From: Micromonospora fulviviridis
GTDB taxonomy: Bacteria; Actinomycetota; Actinomycetes; Mycobacteriales; Micromonosporaceae
Length of the DNA: 64,000 nt
NCBI RefSeq assembly: GCF_014648395.1
Contig: NZ_BMRA01000001.1
Span: 438,521 to 502,520, forward strand
Direction of reading: 5' to 3'
The position numbers were made by a program, and so were the translations under genes. Of this stretch, positions 1-8,371 are shown in pieces (within the stretch, counting starts at the first letter, position 1; each line of letters opens with the position of its first letter). The notes under the pieces were generated by a model. That model ran no database searches and was not told where the DNA came from. It worked only from the letters and a program-made list of their open reading frames with translations.

Positions 1-16
1 CCGGTCGCGCGTCAGG

Positions 17-895
17 TCAGGGCAGGGCCACGAACTCGCCGAGGAAGTCCCGCGCGGTCGGCGCGTCCAGCCGGTACGCCACGTTGGTCGCGTAGCAGGG
101 GCCGTCGCCGGTGATGGTGGTGGCGGCGAGCACCCGCTCGCCGTCGAGGGTGACGAAGTTCGGGCCGCCGGAGTCGCCGTAGCAGGCGCCCCCGTAGCCG
201 CGGCTCTCGTTCATCGCCAGCCGCACCCAGGTCTTGTTCAACGCGTCGAAGCCGACCTCGGCCTTGTTCCGGACGCCACCGCCGGGGTGGGTCTGCCCTC
301 CCGGGCCGCGCGCGGCCTCCTCGGTGCCGTAGCCGGCGACCATCCAGGTCGCGGCGTCCAGCGCGCGGGAGCCCAGCGCGTCGAGCTGGCCGGCGGCGGG
401 CAGCGTCGCCGGGGTGAACGGCCACCGCTGCGCCAGCTCGGCGGCCTGGCCGTCGGTGAACTCGATGACCGCGATGTCGTGCGCGTCGGCGGAGTTGCCG
501 GGGTAGTCCGGGCTGGTGTGCCCGGTGCCCTCGACGCCGACCCGGGCGGCGGTCTCCGCCGGGCCGAGCCCCGCGGCCTTGGCCACGTCGAGCGCGCCCT
601 GCACGTCCTGCGCCAGCGAGACGTAGAAGCGCACGCCGGGTGACCAGTCGGTGGTGCAGTGCGCGGCGGTGAGGAACGTGTTCCGGTCGACCATCGTGCC
701 GGAGCAGTACCAGTCGATGGTCTCCGAGACACCGTCGCCGTCGCGGTCCCAGAGGGCCAGCATGGCGCCGACCTCGGTGCGCTCCGGAGCGGGCTGGGCG
801 TTGTAGGTGTTGATGGCCGATGCCGGGGCGGCGGCGGCCAGGACCGCCGCAACCGCGGCGGTGGTCAGGGAGGCGAGAAGTGCGGAACGGCGCAA
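17..895 (-). CDS. Secreted trypsin-like serine protease (S1 family)
   Basis: Predicted extracellular S1 endopeptidase of 292 aa. The catalytic triad is visible as His79 in TAAHC, Asp140 in HDIAVIEF and Ser242 in GDSGGP. A signal peptide of about 27 residues ends in PASA. I place the start at the TTG at 895 because a GGAGG ribosome binding site lies just upstream and the signal peptide then begins directly with LRRSALLASL. The frame is open to an ATG at 976, which would put a Pro-rich stretch before the signal. The substrate cannot be read from the sequence. It is transcribed alone and no inhibitor gene is adjacent. Confidence 0.88.
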   Translation of the reverse strand: MRRSALLASLTTAAVAAVLAAAAPASAINTYNAQPAPERTEVGAMLALWDRDGDGVSETIDWYCSGTMVDRNTFLTAAHCTTDWSPGVRFYVSLAQDVQGALDVAKAAGLGPAETAARVGVEGTGHTSPDYPGNSADAHDIAVIEFTDGQAAELAQRWPFTPATLPAAGQLDALGSRALDAATWMVAGYGTEEAARGPGGQTHPGGGVRNKAEVGFDALNKTWVRLAMNESRGYGGACYGDSGGPNFVTLDGERVLAATTITGDGPCYATNVAYRLDAPTARDFLGEFVALP

Positions 896-1101
896 AGAGT
901 CCTCCGGTGCGGGATCTGGTGGCGGGACGACGACAGCGGCCGGCCTCGGACGCGCCCCCTCGATCGCGTCCGACACCCCCTCACGGGTGGCCGCGATGTC
1001 GCCGGTCCTCGATGTACGCGAGCCTATGACCGGGGATCCGGCCGCGCACGGGGTGACGGGCGCAGCGAGTTCCGGCGAATTCTCGTTACATCGCCCGGGC
1101 C

Positions 1102-1137
1102 ACCCCTGGCCGGCCGTGGGCGCGGCCGGCCAGGGGT
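1102..1137 (-). terminator. Strong hairpin after the beta-helix gene
   Basis: A perfect 14-bp stem (1102-1115 with 1124-1137) and an 8-nt loop lie just past the stop of the gene at 1151. No T-run follows, as is usual for hairpin terminators of high-GC actinomycetes. Confidence 0.7.
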
Positions 1138-1150
1138 CCCGATCGGCGGA

Positions 1151-2953
1151 TCAGGGGTAGCTGACCACCGGGCTGGTGCCGTACGAGCCGACCACCGGCG
1201 TGCCGGCCTCGTTGACGGTGCGCTCGATGCCGCCGCTGCCGTCCAGGAAGACGGTGATCGCGTCGTGGAACCGCACGCCGGCCCGGCGCGGCGCCTCGAT
1301 GGCCCGGTCGCAGCGGATGTCCACCTTCTGGTTGAAGTACGAGTAGACCCCCAGCCCCCACGCCTCGTGCTCGCGCACGTGGTCGGCGACCTTGTAGGAG
1401 GCCCAGCCGTTGCCGGTCGGGCTGCGCCAGGCGGCCTGGCTCGGCGGGTCGTAGGGCAGCTCGCTCTGGTAGAAGACGGTCCGGCCGCGCTCGCCGTTCC
1501 AGATGGTCTGCCACCGCTGGTAGTGCTCGACGAAGAGCCCGTACGCGGTCACGTCGTCGCCGTTGACCACGACTCCGGTGTCGGCCGTGTTCACGGTCCA
1601 CCCGATGGTGCCGGGCTTGCCGTGGTCGCCGCGCCAGGCCCAGATGTTGTCGATCAGGGTGTGCCGGCTGTTCACCACCAGGCTGGTCACCGCCCGGCCC
1701 GCGTACGGGCCACCGATGCGGAAGAAGACGTCCTGGAGCGAGATCGGGTCGGTGGCGTGCGACCGGTGGCTGTGCCGCTTGCCGACCTCGACGAGCACCT
1801 CCGACTCGACCGGCCCGGCGTCGACCAGCACCCCGGCGATCCGGACGCCGTCCACGTCCTCGATCCGCAGGGCGGCGTCACCGGTGGTCGGGGCGAGGCT
1901 GGGCATGCCGAGGCCGAGCACGACGGTGTCCGGGTGCTTGACCCGCAACGCCCGGTCCAGGTGGTAGACGCCCGGGGTCAGCAGCAGGTGCCGGCCAGGC
2001 CGGGAGAGTTCCTGGTTGATCCGCCCGGCCGAGTCGGTGGGCTTGGCGATGAAGAAGTCGGCCAGCGGCAGCGAGGGCACCGGCGCGGCGCCGGCGCCCC
2101 AGGTGGTGCCGGCGGTGTCGCGGCGCAGCCGGGGCACGGCCACCCGCCAGCAGCCCGCGCCGTCCACGAAGAGGTACGGCTTCTCCCGGGTCACCGGGCT
2201 GGTCGGCAGGGTGGTGTACGGCGGGTTCGGGAAGCCCTGCGCGGGCGCGCCGACGACGCCGGAGAAGACCTGGTTCCAGACCCCGTTGGTCCAGTCGCCG
2301 CCGAGTTCGCTGTCCCGGGTCAGCCACTGCTGCTGGGACCCGTTGATGGTGATGCCGTCCACCTTGGAGTCGGCGATGTAGCCGCCGCTGGAGTAGCCGC
2401 CGTTGCCGGGCTCCAGCCAGAGGATGCCCTTGATGTGCACCCGGCGCATCGGGGACGCCTGGGAGACCGCCCACTGGTTCGACCAGTCGGTCGGGCTGAC
2501 GGCGAGATTCTCCGCCGAGCGCCAGAAGTTGGTCAGCGCGGAGATGCCGGCCGGCGAGTTCGGGTCGGGCTGGCCGATCACCCGCACCGCGCCGTGGATC
2601 TCCACGTCGTCGGGGTGCGCGCCGAGGCCGGCCACGGTCGTGTAGTAGCCGAGCCGGGCGTTCACCTCGTACCGGCCGGGCTTGAACAGCACGGCGTACC
2701 GGTCGAGGCCCATCTCGTTGTGCTCCTGGGCGGCGAAGATCCGGTCCAGGGTGGACTGGATCTCCTCGACCGGGGTGGTCGGGTCGTACACGAGGACGTT
2801 GGGGCCGAAGTCGGGCTCGGCGGCGGCGTCGTCGCCGGCCGGGGACGCGGCGGCGGCCGACGTGGCCGAAAGCCCGAGGGCGGTGACCGACGCCGCCGAG
2901 GCGGCGGCGGTGAGGGCGAGGAAGCGGCGGCGGGAGGGGTCGAGTGGTCTCAT
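1151..2953 (-). CDS. Tat-exported right-handed beta-helix protein
   Basis: A 600-aa protein with a twin-arginine signal (SRRRFLALTAAA, then an Ala-rich stretch), so it is exported folded. The mature part has the repeating Gly/Asn/Val pattern of pectate-lyase-like parallel beta-helix proteins, including phrases such as VVLGLGMPSL and HTLIDNIWAW that form successive turns. Close relatives in actinomycete genomes often carry misleading names such as adenylyl cyclase; no cyclase motif is visible. A role in binding or cleaving an extracellular polysaccharide fits the fold, but the substrate is unknown. It is transcribed alone, with a hairpin behind it. Confidence 0.7.
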   Translation of the reverse strand: MRPLDPSRRRFLALTAAASAASVTALGLSATSAAAASPAGDDAAAEPDFGPNVLVYDPTTPVEEIQSTLDRIFAAQEHNEMGLDRYAVLFKPGRYEVNARLGYYTTVAGLGAHPDDVEIHGAVRVIGQPDPNSPAGISALTNFWRSAENLAVSPTDWSNQWAVSQASPMRRVHIKGILWLEPGNGGYSSGGYIADSKVDGITINGSQQQWLTRDSELGGDWTNGVWNQVFSGVVGAPAQGFPNPPYTTLPTSPVTREKPYLFVDGAGCWRVAVPRLRRDTAGTTWGAGAAPVPSLPLADFFIAKPTDSAGRINQELSRPGRHLLLTPGVYHLDRALRVKHPDTVVLGLGMPSLAPTTGDAALRIEDVDGVRIAGVLVDAGPVESEVLVEVGKRHSHRSHATDPISLQDVFFRIGGPYAGRAVTSLVVNSRHTLIDNIWAWRGDHGKPGTIGWTVNTADTGVVVNGDDVTAYGLFVEHYQRWQTIWNGERGRTVFYQSELPYDPPSQAAWRSPTGNGWASYKVADHVREHEAWGLGVYSYFNQKVDIRCDRAIEAPRRAGVRFHDAITVFLDGSGGIERTVNEAGTPVVGSYGTSPVVSYP

Positions 2954-3046
2954 CTGCCTGCCTGTTCGGTGGTGGGTACGGAGAGCGCTCTCTGGGCGTT
3001 CCTACCGCATCGACACCGATCCCGCCAGACTCGGCCGGTTCCGGAA

Positions 3047-3403
3047 CTAGCCGCGGGCGTCGTAGCGGGCGCGGGCGGCCTCGACCTCGGCCAGGTGGGT
3101 GGTGGCCCACGCCTCCAAGCCGGCGACCAGGTCGAGCAGGCTGCGGCCGAGGTCGGTGAGCGCGTAGTCGACCCGGGGCGGCACGCTCGCGTGCACGGTG
3201 CGGGTGACGATGCCGTCCCGCTCCAGGCCGCGCAGGGTCTGGGTGAGCATCTTCTGGCTGATCCCGTCGACCCGCTCGGCCAGTTCCCCGTAGCGCTTGT
3301 CGCCGTCGGCGAGGGTGAGCACGACCAGCACGCTCCAGCGGTCGCCGATCCGGTCGAGGACCTTCCGGCTGCCGCAGTTCCGGTTGAACGGGTCGGCCTG
3401 CAT
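3047..3403 (-). CDS. HxlR-family winged-helix regulator
   Basis: A 118-aa repressor of the HxlR/MarR-like type. The N-terminal NCGSRKVLDRIGDRWSVLVV and the GISQKMLTQTLRGLERDG recognition-helix region are typical. Cys in the NCG motif is the residue that often senses quinones or electrophiles in QorR/YodB-like members. I chose the ATG at 3403, which has a GAGAG ribosome binding site, over an upstream start at 3454. It is divergent from a NmrA-type quinone reductase gene at 3526, the same pairing as ytfH-ytfG in enterobacteria, so it probably represses that gene and itself. Confidence 0.87.
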   Translation of the reverse strand: MQADPFNRNCGSRKVLDRIGDRWSVLVVLTLADGDKRYGELAERVDGISQKMLTQTLRGLERDGIVTRTVHASVPPRVDYALTDLGRSLLDLVAGLEAWATTHLAEVEAARARYDARG

Positions 3404-3525
3404 GTCACCACTCTCTTTCAGTACGTACCGAACTTGAAGGTGCCTACTCTCCAACGGGAAGTAAGAGGAGGTTGTTCCCGTTGTCGTGGGAAGACAGTTG
3501 CCGTCGCCACCAACAGGGAGTGCTC
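3404..3525. promoter_or_regulatory. Divergent promoter region of hxlR and NmrA-type gene
   Basis: This 122-bp spacer separates two divergent starts and must carry both promoters. It contains the 8-bp palindrome GTACGTAC at 3421-3428, a plausible half of an HxlR operator. The assignment is inference from position and symmetry. Confidence 0.45.
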
Positions 3526-4371
3526 ATGTCCATCGTCGTCACCGGCGCCACCGGCCATCTCGGTCGCCTGATCGTCGAAGCGCTGCTCGACCGGGGCGTA
3601 CCCGCCGACCAGATCGTGGCGCTCGGCCGGGACGTCGACCGGCTCGCCGGCCTCGCCGAGCGGGGAGTCGTCACCCAGCGAGCCGACTACGACGACCCCG
3701 GGTCGCTCCAGGCGGCCTTCGCGGGCGCCGAGAAGCTGATGTTCGTCTCCGGCAGCGAGGTCGGCAAGCGGCTGGTGCAGCACGGCAACGTGATCACCGC
3801 CGCCAGGGAGGCCGGCGTCGGGCTGGTCGTCTACACGAGCATCGCGAACGCCGACACCTCCAGCCTCGTGCTCGCCGCCGAGCACAGGGCGACCGAGCAG
3901 CTGATCCGCGACTCCGGCCTGCCGTACGTGTTCCTGCGCAACAGCTGGTACCTGGAGAACTACACCGGCCAGCTCCCCACGTACCTCCAGCACGGGGTGG
4001 CGGGCGCGGCGGGTGACGGGCGGGTCAGCGCCGCCACCCGCGCGGACTACGCCGCGGCCGCCGCCGAGGTGCTCACCGCCGAGGGCCAGGCCGGAAAGGT
4101 GTACGAGCTGGGCGGCGCGCCCTTCACCCTGACCGAGCTGGCCGCCGAGATCTCCCGGCAGACCGGTGGCACGGTCAGCTACCTCGACCTGCCCGTGGAC
4201 AAGTACACCGAGCTGCTGGTCGCGGCCGGCCTGCCCGAGGGGTACGCGGCCGTGCTCGCCGACGGCGACCGGGGCCTCGCCCAGGGCGAGCTGGAGGTCG
4301 GCGACGACCTGGCCAGGCTGCTCGGCCGCACCCCGACGACGCTCGCCGAGGCGATCCGCGCGGCCCTCTGA
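3526..4371 (+). CDS. NmrA-type NAD(P)H-dependent reductase (QorB-like)
   Basis: A 281-aa atypical short-chain dehydrogenase. The N-terminus MSIVVTGATGHLGRLIVEAL carries the GxxGxxG dinucleotide-binding loop, and the body matches QorB (YtfG)-type NADPH:quinone oxidoreductases. The ATG at 3526 follows a GGGAG ribosome binding site; an in-frame start at 3472 would add residues that do not look coding. Divergent pairing with an HxlR regulator supports a role in quinone or electrophile detoxification, an inference from the known ytfG/ytfH pair. Confidence 0.85.
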   Translation: MSIVVTGATGHLGRLIVEALLDRGVPADQIVALGRDVDRLAGLAERGVVTQRADYDDPGSLQAAFAGAEKLMFVSGSEVGKRLVQHGNVITAAREAGVGLVVYTSIANADTSSLVLAAEHRATEQLIRDSGLPYVFLRNSWYLENYTGQLPTYLQHGVAGAAGDGRVSAATRADYAAAAAEVLTAEGQAGKVYELGGAPFTLTELAAEISRQTGGTVSYLDLPVDKYTELLVAAGLPEGYAAVLADGDRGLAQGELEVGDDLARLLGRTPTTLAEAIRAAL

Positions 4372-4381
4372 CGCCCCCTGG

Positions 4382-4408
4382 CCGCCGCCCCGCGCTCCGG
4401 GGCGGCGG
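4382..4408. terminator. Bidirectional hairpin between convergent genes
   Basis: A perfect 11-bp GC stem (4382-4392 with 4398-4408) and a 5-nt loop fill the gap between the reductase stop at 4371 and the convergent HAD phosphatase stop at 4409. It probably serves both genes. Confidence 0.75.
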
Positions 4409-5185
4409 TCAGGCCGGCTCGGCCCGCAGCTTCACCAGGTCGTCGACGAGAGCCTCCACGTAGTCGGCCGTCTCCTCCCAGCGGGTGACCGCCACGCAGC
4501 GGATGCCCATGTCCTTCACCGGGTAGTCGTTGCCGCCCTCGTCGAGCCGGTCACCGACGAAGAGCACGTTGTCGATCTTCAGGTCCAGGCACTCCAGCAG
4601 CTTCCGCATGCCGTACGCCTTGTCCACGCCCTTGCGGGTGACGTCGATGGAGGTCGAACCGCCGCCGCGGACCTCCAGGTCCGGCAGCTTCGCGGCGACC
4701 GCCTCGCGGAGCCGCTTCTTCTTGCTGCCGTCCGGGTCCCAGCCGTACTTCTCGGCCGGCGGCGCGGACTGGCCCAGCGCCGAGAAGGTGATCTGGCTGC
4801 CCCGGTCCTCGATGATGTCGCCCCAGGTCTTCGGCTCCCAGAGGTCGAGCGCCTGCGCCGACTCCATGAGCGCGGCGACGACCCGGGCCTTGTCGGCCTC
4901 GCTCAGGTCCTCGGCGTAGACCTGCCGCCAGTCGCCGTCCATCCAGCGGTAGTAGCGGGTGCCGCAGGTCGGCATCAGGTGCAGGCGGCCGCGCTGCTCC
5001 TCGGTCAGGTCGAGGTGGGCCAGCACCTGCGCCTCGAACTGCTCGAACCGGCCACCGGAGATGATCAGCACGTCCACCTCGGTGAGCAGGTGGCCGAGGA
5101 GTTCCGCCATCCGACCATCGATCTGGGACTTGGACACCGCCAGGGTGTCGTCCAGGTCGAACGCCACCACTCGAAGATCGTTCAC
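4409..5185 (-). CDS. HAD-IIB family phosphatase
   Basis: A 258-aa cytoplasmic HAD hydrolase. Motif I is FDLDDT (nucleophile Asp10, acid Asp12), motif II is in IISGG, and motif IV is GDRLDEGGND. The cap is of the C2/IIB type also found in phosphomannomutase-like and sucrose-phosphate phosphatases. The GTG at 5185 places motif I at residue 10 as usual; the frame is open to 5377 but that extension has no conserved features. The substrate is probably a sugar phosphate, not determinable here. Confidence 0.82.
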   Translation of the reverse strand: MNDLRVVAFDLDDTLAVSKSQIDGRMAELLGHLLTEVDVLIISGGRFEQFEAQVLAHLDLTEEQRGRLHLMPTCGTRYYRWMDGDWRQVYAEDLSEADKARVVAALMESAQALDLWEPKTWGDIIEDRGSQITFSALGQSAPPAEKYGWDPDGSKKKRLREAVAAKLPDLEVRGGGSTSIDVTRKGVDKAYGMRKLLECLDLKIDNVLFVGDRLDEGGNDYPVKDMGIRCVAVTRWEETADYVEALVDDLVKLRAEPA

Positions 5186-5373
5186 GAAGTACCACCATGT
5201 CGTCGCGGGCAGGCCAGGACTAGCAGGGTACCGACGGTGACCATCCGGCACCCGCGAGCCCCGAGCGTCACGCCACGCAGCACTCCGATCGCAGGCTATC
5301 GCGTTCGCCCCCGCCGGCCTTCCGGAACGAGCATCGCCACAGCCTCCGGGGCGTGCCCGCAGACGCCGCACCG

Positions 5374-6060
5374 TCACTCCGTGGCCGCCCCCGCCGCGGG
5401 GTCGAGCCAGCCGGCCGCGCCGACGCAGGCCTCGTTACCCTCCGGGTCGGCCAGCACCCAGAACGACGGGGCGTGGGCGTCGTCCACCAGACGCCCGCCG
5501 GCCGCGACGGCCGCCGCGACCCGGGCCTCCGCCCCGTCGTACGGGACCCAGACGTCGACGTGCATCCGGTTGCGCTGCGGTCGGGGGGCGTCCATCTGCT
5601 GGAACCAGAACGCCGGCCCGCGCCCCCGCGGGTCGACCAGGTCCTCGGGGCTGCCGGCCCGGTGCTCGTAACCGAGCAGGGCACGCCAGAAGGGGGTCAC
5701 CGCCGGCAGGTCGAGCGCGTCGACGGTCACCTGGACGGATCGCACGGCCGCCGGGTCCGCGGGCACGCCCAGGTCGCGGGCCAGCGCCGAGATCCGCCGG
5801 GCCCGGTCGAGGTCGCTGCCGGTCAGCCCATAGTGCTCGGCGGTGCGGGTGACCAGGCGTACGGCCACACCGTCGCGCCGGATGTCGACGTCGGGCCCGT
5901 GCTCGTCGAGGCCGGGCAGGTCGGCGATCGCCGACGCGAGGCGTACGCCCGCCGCGAACGACCCGGTGCGGAACCAGGCGCACGCCCCCTCGCCCAGCAC
6001 CCGCCAGTCCGCCGCCCCGGACGCCTGATGGAACTCCGTCGCCGTGATCCGTTCGGTCAT
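5374..6060 (-). CDS. VOC-family protein with pterin-dehydratase-like N-terminus
   Basis: A 228-aa protein. The first half (about 1-105) resembles the 4a-hydroxytetrahydrobiopterin dehydratase-like domain found in many actinomycete VOC proteins (FHQASGAADWRVL at the start). The second half is a glyoxalase/VOC domain with VDALDLPAVTPFWRALLGY and PEGNEACV. The enzymatic reaction is unknown. The ATG at 6060 starts MTERITATEF. It is divergent from a WYL regulator 81 bp away, which may control it. Confidence 0.75.
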   Translation of the reverse strand: MTERITATEFHQASGAADWRVLGEGACAWFRTGSFAAGVRLASAIADLPGLDEHGPDVDIRRDGVAVRLVTRTAEHYGLTGSDLDRARRISALARDLGVPADPAAVRSVQVTVDALDLPAVTPFWRALLGYEHRAGSPEDLVDPRGRGPAFWFQQMDAPRPQRNRMHVDVWVPYDGAEARVAAAVAAGGRLVDDAHAPSFWVLADPEGNEACVGAAGWLDPAAGAATE

Positions 6061-6103
6061 GCCCACTCCCCTCGTCGTCACGGCCGAGTCTCCCGCCAGT
6101 TCC

Positions 6104-6118
6104 CGACATCCTGTGTCG
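6104..6118. promoter_or_regulatory. Inverted repeat in the VOC/WYL divergent promoter
   Basis: CGACA and TGTCG form perfect 5-bp arms around a 5-nt centre, between divergent genes and 24 bp before the proposed WYL start. It is a candidate operator for the WYL regulator; no binding data are implied. Confidence 0.4.
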
Positions 6119-6141
6119 TATATGTGCGCGACCATGACGCG

Positions 6142-7095
6142 GTGCGTGCCTCCCGGATGATGACCCTGCTGTTGCAGCTCCAGGTGCGGGGCCAGGCCAG
6201 CGGCCGGGAGCTGGCCCGGCATCTGGAGGTCAGCGAGCGCACGGTCCAGCGCGACGTCGAGGCGCTCGTCGCCGCCGGGATCCCGGTCCGCGCCACCCGG
6301 GGGCCGGCGGGCGGCTACCGCCTCGACCGCGGCTACCGCACCCGGCTCAACGGGGTCGGGCTCGACGAGGCGGGCGCGCTGGCGTTCCTGGGGCTCGCCG
6401 GCCCGGCCGAGCAGCTGGGCCTCGGTGAGCTCCTGGAGGGGGCACGGATCAAGGTCTGGGCCGGCCTCACCGGCGAGGCCCGGGAACGCGCCGGCCGGAC
6501 CACCGAGCGGTTCCACCTCGACCCGGCCCGCTGGTACGGCACCCCGGAACCGGTGCCCTGCCTGCCCGACCTCGCCGACGCGCTCTGGCGCGACCGCCGC
6601 GTCCGCGTCCGGTACGTCCGGGACGGCCGCACCGCCACCCGGGAGATCGACCCGCTCGGGCTGGTGCTCGCCGCCGGCGACTGGTATCTGGTGGCGCTGC
6701 GGGACGGGCAGCGGCGCACCTACCGGGTCTCCCGGATGCGCGCGGTGGACCTGCTCGACGAGCCGGCGGCCCGCCCGCCCGGGTTCGACCTGTCCGCCAC
6801 CTGGGCCGAGTCCCGCCGCGCCCTGGAGGACGAGACTGTCGCCATCGAGGTCACCGTCCGCGTCGCCGCGGCTGCGCTGCCCCGCCTGCGCCGCCTCGTG
6901 CCGGTCCCCGGCAAGGACCGGGTGCCCGTCACCGCGACCGGCGAGATCGAGCTGACCGTGCCGTTCGAGAACCCCGGGTGGGCGCGGTCGGCGCTGCTCA
7001 GCCTCGGCTCGGCGGCCGAGGTGCTGGCCCCCGCCGAGCTGCGTACCCAGGTGGCCGACGAGTTGCGCGCGGCCGCCGCCCGGTACGCGGACTGA
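6142..7095 (+). CDS. YafY-type HTH/WYL-domain regulator
   Basis: A 317-aa transcription factor. The N-terminal HTH (LARHLEVSERTVQRDVEALV) is followed by a GGYRL wing, and the ligand-binding WYL domain shows the name-giving triplet in DWYLVALRDG. The C-terminus is the WCX-type extension. WYL domains of this group bind oligonucleotides or small ligands. The GTG at 6142 gives VRASRMMTLLLQL, the usual family N-terminus; an ATG at 6157 is the alternative. It is divergent from the VOC gene. Confidence 0.85.
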   Translation: MRASRMMTLLLQLQVRGQASGRELARHLEVSERTVQRDVEALVAAGIPVRATRGPAGGYRLDRGYRTRLNGVGLDEAGALAFLGLAGPAEQLGLGELLEGARIKVWAGLTGEARERAGRTTERFHLDPARWYGTPEPVPCLPDLADALWRDRRVRVRYVRDGRTATREIDPLGLVLAAGDWYLVALRDGQRRTYRVSRMRAVDLLDEPAARPPGFDLSATWAESRRALEDETVAIEVTVRVAAAALPRLRRLVPVPGKDRVPVTATGEIELTVPFENPGWARSALLSLGSAAEVLAPAELRTQVADELRAAAARYAD

Positions 7096-7137
7096 AACCC
7101 GTTGGACAGCGCCGGGATCGACGACGATCGTGGGGCC

Positions 7138-7875
7138 ATGCGCCAGGAGGAGGTCTGGGACGCCGAGACGGCCCAGCGCTACGACACGCCGGGCACCGGG
7201 ATGTTCGCGCCGGAGGTCCTCGGGCCCACCGTGGACCGTCTCGCGGCCCTCGCGGGCGCCGGCCGCGCCCTGGAGTTCGCCGTGGGCACCGGCCGGGTGG
7301 CCGTACCGCTCGCGGAACGCGGCGTGCCGGTGACCGGGATCGAGCTGTCCGTACCGATGGTCGAGCAGCTCCGGACGAAGGCCGACGAGGCGACGATCCC
7401 GGTGGTCGTCGGCGACATGGCCACCGCCACGGCGCCCGGCGACTACACCCTCGTCTACCTGGTCTACAACACCATCTCCAACCTGCTGGACCAGGCGGAA
7501 CAGGTCGCCTGCTTCCGCAACGCAGCCCGCCACCTCGGGCCGGGCGGGCGGTTCGTGATCGAGCTGTGGGTGCCCGAGCTGCGCAAGCTGACCCCGGGCG
7601 AGCGGGCGACCGTGTGGCGCGCCGATCCCGGCTACATCGGCCTGGACACCTACGACGTGCTGCGCCAGCAGGTCGTGTCCCACCACTTCCATTTCGGCGA
7701 GAGCCGCGAGGCGCGGGTGTTCCGCAGCCCGCACCGCTACATCTGGCCGGCGGAGCTGGACCTGATGGGCCAGCTCGCCGGCTTCGAGCTGGAGGCGAGG
7801 TACGCGGACTGGTCCGGGGCGGAGTTCACGGCCGAGTCCCGTTCCCACGTCTCCGTGTACCGCCTGCCCGGCTGA
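7138..7875 (+). CDS. Class I SAM-dependent methyltransferase
   Basis: A 245-aa Rossmann methyltransferase. Motif I is LEFAVGTGRVAVPL and the motif II region is VTGIELSVPMVEQL. It resembles the many unassigned small-molecule methyltransferases of actinomycetes. The ATG at 7138 gives MRQEEVWDAETAQRYD, the normal N-terminus; a TTG at 7102 is possible. Its last 50 bp overlap the 3' end of the convergent SRPBCC gene. No substrate can be assigned. Confidence 0.8.
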   Translation: MRQEEVWDAETAQRYDTPGTGMFAPEVLGPTVDRLAALAGAGRALEFAVGTGRVAVPLAERGVPVTGIELSVPMVEQLRTKADEATIPVVVGDMATATAPGDYTLVYLVYNTISNLLDQAEQVACFRNAARHLGPGGRFVIELWVPELRKLTPGERATVWRADPGYIGLDTYDVLRQQVVSHHFHFGESREARVFRSPHRYIWPAELDLMGQLAGFELEARYADWSGAEFTAESRSHVSVYRLPG

Positions 7876-8326
7876 CCAGCGCCCCGACCAGGAAGTCGTT
7901 GCGGCGGGTGATCAGCCGGCGCAGGTAGGGCCGCAGGATGACACGGGCCACCAGGGCGCCGGCCGGTCCCATCGGCGCGCTGAACTCGATCAGGTCGCGC
8001 ATGATCGTGGCCGTCGGGTCGGCGGGGTCGCGCGCGAAGAGGTGTTCGTGGCGCCAGCGCGCGAACGGTCCGCTGGTCTGCTCGTCCACGAACCGGTGCG
8101 GCCGCTGATGGTCGGTGATCCGCACGGTCATGCGCCACGGCAGGCCGAAGTGCCGCGCCTGCCAGGTGACGACGTCGTCGGCCGAGAGGCGGCCCGTCGT
8201 GACGCCGCCGGTGGCGCGTTCGCCGCTGGTGCCCATCGACGCGGTGTGCAGGTCGACGTCCAGGCAGGCGTCGAAGACGGCCTCCGGGGTGGCACTGACC
8301 CTCGTGGTCACGTCGATGCGCGGCAC
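7826..8326 (-). CDS. SRPBCC-family (START-like) protein
   Basis: A 166-aa protein with the SRPBCC ligand-binding fold (PRIDVTTRVSATPEAVFDAC at the start, later DLIEFSAPMGPAG and LRPYLRRLITRRNDFL). Such proteins bind hydrophobic ligands; no function is assignable. The last 16 residues are Arg/Gly-rich and lie antisense to the methyltransferase gene, suggesting loss of an earlier stop. It starts 45 bp behind the MFS gene of the arsenic operon and could be its last member. Confidence 0.75.
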   Translation of the reverse strand: MPRIDVTTRVSATPEAVFDACLDVDLHTASMGTSGERATGGVTTGRLSADDVVTWQARHFGLPWRMTVRITDHQRPHRFVDEQTSGPFARWRHEHLFARDPADPTATIMRDLIEFSAPMGPAGALVARVILRPYLRRLITRRNDFLVGALVSRAGGTRRRGNGTRP

Positions 8327-8371
8327 GAGGCCACCCTAGGCCAGCTCGGCCTGCGCCCCCGCCCGACCGTC

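Noticed and set aside
6061..7848. Minus-strand frame continuous with the VOC gene
   Set aside because: It is antisense to the WYL regulator and methyltransferase and has no domain; the VOC protein starts at 6060.
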